A DNA stretch of 64,000 bases from Elmis aenea (taxonomy: Eukaryota > Arthropoda > Insecta > Coleoptera > Elmidae), in assembly GCA_947652605.1 (NCBI GenBank), contig OX393579.1:49048970-49112969 (forward strand), in the 5' to 3' direction. This document shows positions 48,606-59,094 of the stretch, piece after piece. The notes under the pieces were generated by a model that was not told the origin of the DNA, searched no databases, and saw nothing but the letters and a program-made list of their open reading frames with translations. The position numbers and the translations under genes were made by a program. How positions within the stretch are numbered: position 1 is the stretch's first letter; every line of letters begins with the position of its first letter.

Positions 48606-48775
48606 TTCTTTCCTTTCTCCTTGTGCAATTAATTTGACCGCTATTTATTCGATGCAGTTTAGATATTTCCGCATTTTTATGCGTTTTCCGGTTTAATTAT
48701 GTACAATTATGCATAGGAATGATAATTTTACCCCCCGCGCGCTTTCTGTTTATGCCTGTATTAACGTCTGATATT
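48584..48775. repeat. 192-bp target-site duplication, right copy
   Basis: Second copy of 45270-45461, one mismatch (T at 48747). It contains the upstream ATG (48605-48603) of the LINE reading frame, an accidental extension of the ORF into host DNA. Confidence 0.9.
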
Positions 48776-51556
48776 ATATTTATTAAAATGATGGATTGCT
48801 GTTTTCTAACGTGAAATTAATTAGATTTATATTCAACAAGTAATCAAAATCATCGAGCAAAAACAAGTAGGCCAGTTATTCGAATCGGTTTTGCATGCTA
48901 ATACTATTTTTGTGCTGCCACGACAGTTTTGCGCGCGTGCAGTTTTTTTTGCAGGCATATCATTACGTTTGTGGCTCAATGGGTTGATTAGTGTCGGGTT
49001 AGATTAGAAATTATGGTGACGTTTATAAAAGATATCAAACAGTAGGCCGCTAATAGACGTTACTTCCAGTTAACTTCAAGTATTTTAATTAATATGTCAT
49101 TGTTTATCCGGGAGGACATAAATTTTCAGACAATACAACCATAACTTTCAACGAAGAAAGTTTGTGTTTTTCTTTAAATGGTGCATCTCTCAGGATGCGT
49201 GAATTATTTTCCATAACGGTCTATTAAAAATATTGTATAGCTTCACAATAAAAAAACTGTGCAGGAAAAACTAGCAAAATTGCGTTGTAAAATACATTCG
49301 CTACGAAATCTCTCTAAAAATATCAACCTAAAGAACCTTTACATTAGTTGGTTTTAAAATTTTTCATTAAAATTGGTATTTATAAAAATATTTCTAGTTA
49401 AATTCGAACGCTTCTCGTAATAATATTAAGTTTTAAATATGCCATAATAAAGTTGTATGGTAACTATTTGACCTATTGAAGGCAAAACGTCTATTCAACC
49501 GGGAAAAAGCTACTGAATAAAATGTTTGCAGCATTACCAAATTACATCTAAAGTCTGTTTTATACAATACTATATTTTCGTTTAAGACAATTGCATTTTA
49601 TTTTATATTACAGTGTCAATCAGAAATTAAAAATCTTGAACCAAAAAAATCATACGAAAATATGACCTGTTCTAATTGCATCCAATATTTAGCATGCGTA
49701 TTCTACTGTAGTAATTGTATGTGACCGCATGTTATTTGTAGCTTAGGCTAACTGAAATAAAAATCAGTTCGTTATTGATTGTTTAGTAACATTATTAATG
49801 GTACTGCGACCATAAGTAGTTAGTAGTATTCTATTCATTTGTAATTATGTAAAAGCAAAAAGCACCCATATACAAATAAATATTTGACATGGTTACTCAA
49901 AATTGCCAACAAAATATAATAAAAGTTACAAAAAAGGTAACCAAAATATATTAGAGTTTTCGTATCAAAAAATAGTACCATGTAAATGGTTCATATTTTC
50001 CATGCAAAATTTTCAAACGAAATTTTTATATAAAAATTCTATGCTTTTTGCTTAAACGAAATAAGAGTTACAAATTAGTATAGTCTAAAAAGGACTTATT
50101 ACACGAAAAATAACAGATCAAATGGGAGAAAAATAAAATTCAGGATAAGCAGGAAAAAAATGTTTGTGATATGTAACACAAAGAACATTATTTTTTTATT
50201 TCTTGAGATATTACTCCTGCATTGTTAGTCCAATCAGTCATAACAAAATATGAAACTTACAAGATTAATTTACGATCATTACTCCGGGAAATCTACCCAA
50301 TTATCAGTTGCTGTCAACAAAGCACGACCCTGAAACAATGTTTATAATTACAGCGAGATTTTACAGGCACACATTTGTCATGCACAGAGTGCATATGCTA
50401 TATCTTATCAATTCTAGGAACGTTCACCATTATATCCACGTACTACTTCGGTTTTACTGCAGAATTCTTTATCAGGGCTATGTTTGCCAGCGAAAAGAAA
50501 CATTGCTCACGAGATATTGTTTCACCATTGTTTGTTTGTAAGGCTAAATCCAGCTGCAATTAAACTGCGCGAATATATATGAGAAATTTCATTGTGATTA
50601 TTGTTGTCGTGTGGACAAAGACACGATTAAATGATTTATTAAATAAGCTTGTAGAGGCGGTTAAGTGTGCGAGTCGTTAGAATTAACTGTTTAAACTATT
50701 ACAGTAAGAGATCTTGATAAGCGACTTGGTTAAATAGTGTTTTCAGACATAATAAGCAAAAACCACTTGCTTTAGATTGCTTTGCAACAGTTATAATGGT
50801 CTATATTGCTATAAAAAAGCAATATACGTTTATTTAATACATCAACAAATAGGGCTCATTTACCTTCAAATGTTTTTGTAATAGTTCCACTAAGTATATG
50901 ACGGCAAAAGAGTATATTTTTGTAAGAATTAATCAAAAATATTGGTAAATTAACCCTTATTTCTTGGTACCCAGGTACCCACCTAAGCACTTTTGGTGAC
51001 ATTTTTAATGTTTTAGTATTTTTTTTTACTCCCAGATCGTCACGATTTTACCTTTTTCAAAGCGAAATATGCTTTTATATTTTTTTCCGTCCTGGAACCA
51101 AAATTTTTTTTCCATTAAAGTTCATGTAGTCAAAAATGAGATTTATGAGCAATTATCGATTAAACACACTAATATATAATTACAGGGATGATTAAATGTA
51201 TAAAAACTAATGTGCATATTAGGAAAACAATTCTTTACGTTTTCTAATTGTTATGGCATGCTCGTCGCAAACAAGTTTTTCGCACGCTATGCAAGATTTC
51301 TTAGTTTTTCTGCGCTTTTTTATTAATTTGTGTATGTTATATATTTGTAAAATAATTAGCCAAACGCTAAATAAATATTATTATTTTATTATTATCTAGT
51401 GGTTATTCACTGCTAACATCTTGTACTCAAGAAGACCATGTTGTTTTTAAGCTATTAATTAAGTTTGCTAAACGAGAGTCAGTACTGTTCATAAATAGTA
51501 AATGTCTTCTTGAAAGGGGAATTAAAGCGATTAATAATGATGTTGATAAACAGTCA

Positions 51557-51559
<3 letters not shown>
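48776..51559. other. Interval without recognised gene
   Basis: No repeat termini or TE coding motif were seen. 48780-49070 is of mixed composition (TTTTGCGCGCGTGCAG) and continuous with the LINE's target sequence. Short ORFs at 50308-50563 are unfamiliar. Confidence 0.35.

Positions 51560-51623
<64 letters not shown>
51560..51623. repeat. (GA)n microsatellite
   Basis: About 31 uninterrupted GA units, ending directly before the LINE relic that begins with GTACCCCAAGGCAG. It may have grown at the junction of the truncated element. Confidence 0.95.
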
Positions 51624-51626
<3 letters not shown>

Positions 51627-52365
51627 GCAAGAGTACCCCAAGGCAGTGTTTTGGGGCCTATTTTATACGCTGTACACTTGCGACATTCCACAGATTCAAA
51701 ACGTCACAATTGCAACTTTAGCTGACGATACAGCCATCTTGGCAACTAATAATGACAATGTAGAAACAGCTACTAAACTGCAAGAAGCATGCAACCGAGT
51801 AACTGATTGGACTAAGAGATGGAGAAGTAAGAATCAACGAGAGTAAATCAGCGCATATTGACTTTGCCTACAAGCAAAATGAACAATTTCCGATATCAAT
51901 AAACAATGCCAAAATCCCGCATTGCGATACAGCAAAATACTTGGGAATAAATCTGGATATTCGTCTTCGATGGAAAGAACACATAAAGAAAAAAGAAAAT
52001 AACTTGACCTTAATTGTCTGTGCATAATAAGTTACTACTGTACAAACAAATCCTAAAGTCAGTCTGGACTTATAGGGTTCAGCGCTAGGGATGTGAAGCC
52101 AAAAGCAACATAGATAAGATCCAGGTCTTTCAAAATAGAGTGCTCCGAGTATTGTCGATGCTCCATGGTACTATCGGAATGACCATCTACACAGAGATCT
52201 GGAGACTCCAACTCCAACCGTCAGAGAAGAGATCAAAAAGTTCGAAGAAAAGCACAAGGGAAGACTTCTTTCCCATGGCAACACCGAGATGCTGCATCTC
52301 CTAGCCTAGATAATGCTGGTTTGAAAAGAAGGCTCAAAAGGATCAAACCTTTTGGACTTGTGTAG
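51624..52365 (+). pseudogene. Jockey-like LINE reverse transcriptase relic
   Basis: Plus-strand frames give ARVPQGSVLGPILYTLYTCD (the PQGSVLGPxLY motif of Jockey-clade LINEs), then LADDTAILATN (catalytic box, LADD for FADD), VTDWTKRWR, KYLGINLDIRLRWKEHIKKK, then in shifted frames LLLYKQILKSVWTYG-like, NRVLRVL, TVREEIKKF and a final KRLKRIKPFGL followed by TAG at 52363-52365. The N-terminal endonuclease and most of the RT fingers are missing; the start coincides with the GA tract. Several frameshifts make it dead. Confidence 0.85.
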
Positions 52366-52685
52366 TGTATATCGCGACACAGTGCTAAAGCAGAGCATAG
52401 TGAATTTGTGTGTAACACGACAAACTTGTGTTTTATGTTAGAAACTAAAAAACATAAATGGGAACATCTTGGAAAAATACCTTGTCTTTAAGAATGTTAG
52501 AATAAAATTGTAGGTTACTCTCCCGAGACTAGTAGCAATATTTTGATGTAAAAAAGGAAAAAATTATTTTTCACCAACATTTGGTGCACAAAATATTGGT
52601 AAAGATCAATATTTTCAATTATGTAATCCAGTTCATTGTCTTGCACAAAAAATGCCTGTTATATGTACACATACACATACACACA
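52366..52685. other. Short interval after the Jockey relic
   Basis: Probably includes the LINE's 3' UTR at its start; nothing else recognised. Confidence 0.3.
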
Positions 52686-52842
52686 TGGGCGTCCACAGGG
52701 GAGGGCAAACAGGGCACTTGCCCCTCTCCGGAATCGAGTACTCCATTAATGACCAAATGTCAAGTTAAAAGTTCGTTAATATTTTAATGCATTCCTTTGG
52801 AAGCTTTGCCTCCCCCTGGATAATTTTCTGCGGACGCCCATG
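52686..52842. repeat. MITE S with GGGCGTCC termini
   Basis: ATGGGCGTCCACAGGGG at the left and the complement of CTGCGGACGCCCATGC at the right form a TIR of about 14 bp. G/C-rich ends surround an AT-rich centre. The centre carries AATGACCAAATGTCAAGTTA, like the M core of two other MITEs. Superfamily unclear. Confidence 0.6.
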
Positions 52843-53297
52843 CATACACAACCATTTTTCTTTTTCAAAACATTAAACATTATGTTTAGGCACGATCTCT
52901 GTCACAACAGTTGGTATAACATCAATACTATTCATTGCAACATCTATAAATACACACCTCTATTTTTTGTCACGCGTTAACTTAATTACTTTGTCAATAC
53001 CCCTTTAGATTTTATTCACATTTAAAAACCTATAAAAAGTTAATTTAAAAGGTCGAAGATCTCATATATTCGCAACGTATACACTTATATATTTTTTGTA
53101 GTGGCTCGTAAAAGCGGTTTTGTTTTATAAAATAATATTTACCATATACATAAAAGTTTTTACAAGGCTGTTTATCAAATAATTCTTTATCGTTGTCTGC
53201 TAAAATGTATTGTAACGGGAGTTACCTTTGTTAACTTTTGACTAAAAATTAAGTTGTTCGAGTTTATTTACGGGTGAACTAGAGATTATAACTACTA
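52843..53297. other. Short AT-rich interval
   Basis: No feature recognised between MITE S and the B copy. Confidence 0.35.
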
Positions 53298-54098
53298 TAC
53301 AGGGTGTCCCAATTATACACCGCCAAAAAGTAGGTCCATATTCCTGAGTGAAAATGATGACCATTTGTTAATATTTTGTTATCCGAAAATGCTTCCTTTT
53401 AAAGTTAGAGACCTCCAAAGTTGCAAGAAAAAAAAATCAAAAAATCGATTACGTTCTAGCCGTTTAAGCTAGCGCTATCAAACTTGGCCGAAATGTTTAG
53501 GTGTTTCCCATTGACTTTGTGGGATAATTAGAAAGAAAACACGTAATTGGAAGTATGATTTATAGTCAGGTCATCCGCTTACCATCTTCAGAATTTTTTT
53601 CTCTGGAATAAAATTGAAAATGTCATTCGTCCATAAGAAAGTACGACTTGAGAGATAAAAAATCGTCCCTCTTTGTTTTTTGCTGTAAACGTAGCCGTTT
53701 TCGAGAAAATTAGGGCTAAAGATGCATCGACAAACTCTGTTTATATACCTCAAATATTTTTTTTACTAAACTTAGTTGGCTAATGTCATGCTTGACTTAA
53801 GACTTGTTCATAATTAAGCGGATGACCTGACTATAAATCATACTTCCAATTACGTGTTTTCTTTCTAATTATCCCACAAAGTCAATGGGAAACACCTAAA
53901 CATTTCGGCCAAACTTGATAGCTCTAGCTTAAACGGCTAGGACGTAATCGATTTTTTGTTTTTTTTTTCTTGCAACTTTGGAGGTCTCTAACTTTGAAAG
54001 GAAGCATTTTCGGATAACAAAATATTAACAAATGGTCATCATTTTCACTCAAGAATATGCACCTACTTTTTGGCGGTGTATAATTGGGACACCCTGTA
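53298..54098. repeat. Foldback family B, copy 3
   Basis: TACAGGGTGTCCCAATTATA to CACCCTGTA. The left arm is full (through GTCATGCTTGACTTAAGACT and CTTGTTCATAATTA, which is the inner TIR boundary of the coding element), and the right arm lacks its inner part of roughly 150 bp. No transposase. Confidence 0.88.
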
Positions 54099-55551
54099 TT
54101 ATATTCGAATAATCTAAATTTAAATAGGAGGTATCGTTACTACTGGAAATATCTTTTACAGGACCCGACTAAGAAGAGAAGAAGGTCTTGCCTTCCTGAA
54201 GCCAGTCTGTCAATTATTACTTTTATTTTCACAATTATAAAAACTTATTTTAAACTGAAAGCGACAAAAAATGCAATCCAATGAATTTTGCACAAAAAAT
54301 TCTTTAAGAAGCATTATATTCTGCAATTGTTGTAAATCTTAAAAATTTGCAAAGAATAGTGCACAGTTTATTAATTTTAATTAGACGAAACAAACTTAAT
54401 GTAATTAATTTGTTAAAAATGTTAATAAGACACATATTTTGGAACAATAACATTAGAGCTGGCCACAGTTCCATAAAAATAACATAAACAAGTGTGTGAA
54501 AGTGTACGGTGCCCCACATCATACTAATTACATGTAAACTGCACTTATTTCACGATTAATTTTACTTAATGCCATTATAAATATTAAGATTCCGAACTAA
54601 TAAGGTATTTTTGACACGTGTATTGCGCCTCACGCCTTGATATGTGATATGACAAAATAATAAATCACTTTCTCCATTTTCTCTGCGTACGATATCTATA
54701 CAAGGATGTTAGATGAATGATCAAGTGGTAACGCATCTCGAGAATAACGAACAAATATTTGAAATGCAAAAATAGAGACATTAACAATTAACTTAACGAG
54801 CAGTGTACACCGAATATTAATTTTTAAGCTTTCTTTTAGTTACTTGCAAATACTTAAATGTTTCATTCGACAGCTGAAAATGTAAATTGCAAACGTTAAG
54901 TTCTTTTCGCGAAATTCACTTGTTATCGGTTACCGATATGATATAATAAACATCACTTTATGTATAATAATATTATCAACAATATGTGTCAATCAACTAA
55001 AATAAATTTTTCTATTAAAAAACCTTTAAGCTATGCCATGAAAGGGTACATCCTAAAAAACTGTTAGGCAAATATTTCTGGGGGAAAATGTTAAAGTGAG
55101 ATACTAATAATAAAAGTACAGTTATGCCTTTTAATTTCCTCGCTGTTTTATACTTTTTGAATCATTTATCGTTAAAAACAGGTCAAGATTTCAATTAAAC
55201 ACCCGCAACTTTTCCTTTCTCAGTTTTTTCAGCGTTCGCCCAGTATGGAAACACTGATGTAACAAATGTTTGGCTTGTATTCGTCATTCATTCATATTTA
55301 ACAGTTCGTTCATAAATATCAGAAGACGACTTTAAGTGGCACTCATGAAAAATGAAATCTTTTTCCTTCGAAACTACGTCTATTTGTTTATTATTTTTGT
55401 AGCATGTTTAGATTTTAGATATAAATGTCGTTATAATATTGAAAACGAAATACTGTTAAAACTAACTCTGATTTATATTTGTTATATTGTTATTGTTTTA
55501 TCCGGAAACTTACAAAAACTGTCGTTAAAACACAATTTTTTAGTTGCACAA
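54099..55551. other. Interval without recognised gene
   Basis: A short C/G-richer stretch at about 54160-54205 follows a TCTTTTACAG splice-acceptor-like string, but no donor or homology supports an exon. The rest is AT-rich without paired repeats. Confidence 0.3.
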
Positions 55552-56222
55552 TACGGGTGTCCCCATTATACACGGCAAAAAAGTAGGTGCATATTCTTGA
55601 GTGAAAATGATGACCATTTGTCAAATATTTTGTTATCCGAAAATGCTTCCTTTCAAAGTTAGAGACCTCCAAATTTGCAAGAAAAAAACATTCAAAAAAT
55701 CGATTACGTCCTAGCCGTTTAAGCTAGAGCTATCAATGGCCGAAATGTTTGGGTGTTTCCCATTGACTTTGTGGGATAATTAGAAAGAAAACACGTAATT
55801 GGAAGTATGATTTATAGTCAGGTCATCCGCTTACCATTTTCAGAATTTTTTTCTCTGGAATAAAATTAAAAATGTCATTCGTCCATAAGAAAGTACGACT
55901 TAAGAGGAAAAAATTCGTCCCTCTTTGTTTTTTGCTGTAAACGTAGCCGTTTTCGAGAAAATTAGCGCTAAAGATGCATCGATAAACTCTGTTTATACAC
56001 CTCAAATATTTTTTTTAACGAAACTTAGTTGGCTATTGTCATGCTTGACTTAAGGCTTGTTCATAATTAATCCACATTGATCCACGTAACATGACGTAAC
56101 TTTCCTTTAAAATGTGATACATGTCATTCGTTTATTTTCCAGATAATTATTATCTAATACAATAAAAATCAAATTTAATTTCAACGATAATAACAATAAA
56201 ATAAATAACCAAATGAACTTCA

Positions 56223-56286
56223 TACAGCGGTATGCACAGTCGATCGCCGGAGGAGCCTCCGGCGGTCGACTGTGCATACCGCTGTA
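56223..56286. repeat. 64-bp GC-rich near-perfect palindrome
   Basis: TACAGCGGTATGCACAGTCG leads into CGCCGGAGG, then the complement without spacer. The arms of 32 bases differ at one internal position (T/C, 22nd base) and at the centre. It is far richer in G and C than its surroundings, and lies about 30 bp after the transposase stop. It could be a hairpin transcript end, a small inserted hairpin, or a cloning/assembly feature. Confidence 0.9.
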
Positions 56287-56315
56287 AGTGTGTAGTAAAA
56301 ACTAAATAAACGTAT

Positions 56316-57406
56316 TTACAATAAATGTTGGAATTGTTGACCGTTATTTTCTATACATAAATTAATACGATGCGTGAAAGAACGCATTACACGTAATAAA
56401 ACTTCGGCGTCACCACGAACAATATCTGCAGCTTGTAGAATTCGCGTCCACAGTTCTTCACGCGTTTCTACGGGAGTCGCGTATACTTCTTTTTTCATAA
56501 AACTCCACAAATAAAAATCCATAGGAGTAATGTCAGGAGATCTTGCTGGCCAATTAACTGGTGCATCTCTACCGCGACCAATCCAACGATCGGGAAACTG
56601 TCGATGTAAAAAGTTTCGTACACTTATTGTAAAATGTGGCGGCGCACCATCGTGCATGAACCACATATCTCTTCTAACATTTAATGGAATATCTTCGAAT
56701 AACTCCGGTAGAGAATTTTGTAAAAAATTTAAATACTGTTCCCCATTCAACCTTGGAGGTAATTCAACAGGCCCAATAAAACATGAACCTACGATTCCAG
56801 CCCAGATGTTAATCGAAATTGGCGCTGGAAATTGTCTTCAACGATGGCATGCGGATTTTCATCACTCCAGTTGTGCAGATTGTGTAAATTAAGAACACCT
56901 TTTCGCGTAAAACAGGACTCGTCGGTGAATAAAATCCTAGATATAAAATTATTATCGGCATTATGGATATTTCTGAACCATCTGCAGAACTGAAGTCGAG
57001 GTAGTGTATCTCCAGGTAAAATTTCATGGACACGTTGTAAATGATATGGTTTAAGCAGTTGTTCTTTTAGTGTCCTGTGAACTACCTTTTTAGACACGTC
57101 GATTTGTAATGATACACGTCGAATACTTGTATCAGGATTTTCGTGAATGATTTCCAGAATTTCCTCTTCTACCTCTGGTGTACTTACATTTCTTGGGCGA
57201 CCATGTTCAATAGTGTGCTCCAAAAAAGTTCCCTTTTCCCGAAATCTTCGGTCAACTGCATCGAAAGTTCTACGATGCGGAATCCTGCGACCCGGAAACT
57301 TCTCTGCGTATCGTCTTGCAGATGCACAAGAATTGCCGTGACATTCACCATAAACTAAATGAATGTTGGCTAATTCGTTTAGAGTATACAAGTTTGTGTA
57401 TGACAT
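56316..57406 (-). pseudogene. DUF4817-type DDE transposase with one frameshift
   Basis: Two open parts, 57406-56789 (205 residues) and 56750-56316 (144 residues), become one gene of about 363 residues if a single base lost near 56815-56830 is allowed for; the intervening sequence then reads INIWAGIVG, the expected family motif. The N-terminal helix-turn-helix (DUF4817) covers about residues 5-60 (SYTNLYTLNELANIH ... RRTFDAVDRRFREKG), with HGRPRN near 69-73. The first catalytic D is in ILFTDES (D162), the second in MHDGAPPHF, the third in SPDITPMDFYLW, with 43 residues between the last two by count. That spacing is longer than the 34 of classic mariners. All three catalytic aspartates are kept. 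The 3' end (RINLCIENNGQQF) is also usual. One small lesion only, so it is recently inactivated or a sequencing error. Confidence 0.9.
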
Positions 57407-57944
57407 TTTTAAAAAAAGGTTAGGTTGTGAACAAGCCTTAAGGCAAGCATGACATTAGTCAACTAAGTTTCGTTAAAAAAAATATTTGAGGTGTATAAAC
57501 AGAGTTTGTCGATGCATCTTTAGCGCAAATTTTCTCGAAAACGGCTACGTTTACAGCAAAAAACAAAGAGGGACGAATTTTTTCCTCTTAAGTCGTACTT
57601 TCTTATGGACGAATGACATTTTCAATTTTATTCCAGAGAAAAAAATTCTGAAGATGGTAAGCGGATGACCTGACTATAAATCATACTTCCAATTACGTGT
57701 TTTCTTTCTAATTATCCCACAAAGTCAATGGGAAACACCCAAACATTTCGGCCATTGATAGCTCTAGCTTAAACGGCTAGGACGTAATCGATTTTTTGAA
57801 TGTTTTTTCTTGCAAATTTGGAGGTCTCTAACTTTGAAAGGAAGCATTTTCGGATAACAAAATATTTGACAAATGGTCATCATTTTCACTCAGGAATATG
57901 CACCTACTTTTTTGCCGTGTATAATGGGGACACCCTGTATGTTC

Positions 57945-58840
57945 TTTTTAATCGGATCCTCTGGTGCCTTTACAGGTCAAGGTATCTTATTTTAGTTCTT
58001 ACGTATGTTTCTCCACTTCTTTCTATCTTTAAGTAACTGTGACACATCTCTCCAGCTAACTCCTTTTTTCTAGTCTCTGCCTCACTTTGTTTTCCCAAAT
58101 TGTTCTCGGTCTTCCTTTACTTCTTCTTACCTCATTCTTTATAGCATTTTCCGGCATGCGTTCCAACCATAATTGCTTTGACTCCATTTTTTTTCTTTGT
58201 ACGGCCAGTGATAAGGTCTATTGGATTAGGGCAGTAAGGCTGCAACGAAATACATACATGCATTCTGTCTTTTTCTGTGTCATCGAGTTCGAAGCACATA
58301 AACACGAAACTTACCGCTTACGTACTTAAATTTATACATCAGTCAGTTATTCCGATAGACCTCATCACTGGCCGGATAGACTATACCTTCCACTCGTAGG
58401 CTCTTTCAAATTGTATCTTATGTTAGTCTTCATCCCCCATTCTTCTAAAACATCTAATCTCCTGAATCTGTATCCTCACTTTTTGCTTTCATTTTGTGCC
58501 CAAGCTTCTGAATTGTAAGTAATAATTATTGCTATGCACACTGTACACTGCATTAAATACTCGCGTCTTTTTCTTTTGTGGTCTCCGGGGGCATCGAGAG
58601 ACTCTGCCGGGCTCCGGGGGGAAATTGACATGGGCCCCAAGTTATTAAATTATTTGAAATTTATTTACTAAAAAACAAATTGTGGGATGATGTTCGGGCC
58701 CCTGGAACCCGGGCCCGAGAAATTTTACCTCATCGCCCCCCCCCCCTCTCGATGGCCCTGGTGATCTCTCTCCCACTTCTTAAATAATTGTTAGTAGCAT
58801 GGTAATATTTCCTCGCTGCACCTATTCTTCTAGAGTACAA
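57945..58840 (-). pseudogene. RTE-like LINE 3' relic, split by a hAT MITE
   Basis: Same family and orientation as 4976-5545. Shared plus-strand blocks are CTGTGACACATCTCTCCAGCT (in part), CTCTGCCTCACTTTGTTTTC, TTTCCGGCATGCGTTC and CGCTGCACCTATTCT. The part after the hAT MITE at 58586-58760 continues the alignment to the other copy, showing that the MITE inserted into an existing LINE copy. The minus-strand protein frames are broken. Confidence 0.6.
58586..58760. mobile_element. hAT-like MITE inserted in the LINE relic
   Basis: The left end CGGGGGCATCGAGAG and the complement of the right end (CAGGGCCATCGAGAG) are hAT-like. Octamers GTGGTCTC (58578-58585) and GTGATCTC (58761-58768) match at 7 of 8 positions. 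Inside are CGGGCTCCGGGGGG, GGGCCCCAAGTTATTAA, GGAACCCGGGCCCGAG and a C12-like run. Confidence 0.75.
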
Positions 58841-59059
58841 ATTGAATGCTCGAAAAATGTTAATCTTTTTTCTAAATTTTTGTATCTCTAAAAAAGTGCA
58901 ATTTATACAAAACATAATTTTTGCTATAAAAAATAATAATTGCTCTAAAACTTAAGAAACACTATACATTATTAATAAATACTATAAAAATTATTAAATT
59001 TGTTTAAAAAAACAGAAATATCCGTGAATATGTTTATTTTTGCTATGAAAAATTCGAGG

Positions 59060-59094
59060 TCAGGTCAAGTCAGGTTAGGTTAGGTCAGATCAGG
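59060..59094. repeat. Short telomere-like tract, TCAGG/TTAGG units
   Basis: Seven consecutive 5-bp units: TCAGG, TCAAG, TCAGG, TTAGG, TTAGG, TCAGA, TCAGG. TTAGG is the ancestral insect telomere unit and TCAGG that of many beetles. With 35 bp only, it is an interstitial tract at most. It borders the MULE relic. Confidence 0.6.

Larger units (their letters stand above)
55552..57939 (-). mobile_element. Long-TIR mariner-superfamily element, parent of B foldbacks
   Basis: A 2.4-kb element. Its TIRs are about 512 bp each (55552-56063 and 57428-57939) and match the arms of foldbacks B1, B2 and B3. Its ends are a degenerate TACGGGTGTCCCCATTATAC at the left and GGGGACACCCTGTA at the right. The internal part holds one transposase gene on the minus strand with one visible frameshift. 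The start codon is only about 22 bases inside the right TIR, so promoter function must lie in that TIR. A 64-bp GC-rich palindrome stands between the gene's stop and the left TIR. Transposases with this HTH type are found widely in insects. Confidence 0.92.

Noticed and set aside
51427..51630. ORF encoding a serine-leucine run
   Set aside because: Translation of the GA microsatellite on the opposite strand.
54150..54210. Possible exon after TCTTTTACAG
   Set aside because: No donor site, no neighbouring exon and no recognisable protein, so too weak to call.
36940..57668. Repeated 60-codon ORF (MRCINRVCRCIF-like) and the MEVSNFERKHF-like ORF in all B copies
   Set aside because: Both lie in TIR sequence present in both orientations and in elements without a gene. 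Conservation is that of the DNA arms and no known protein is resembled.
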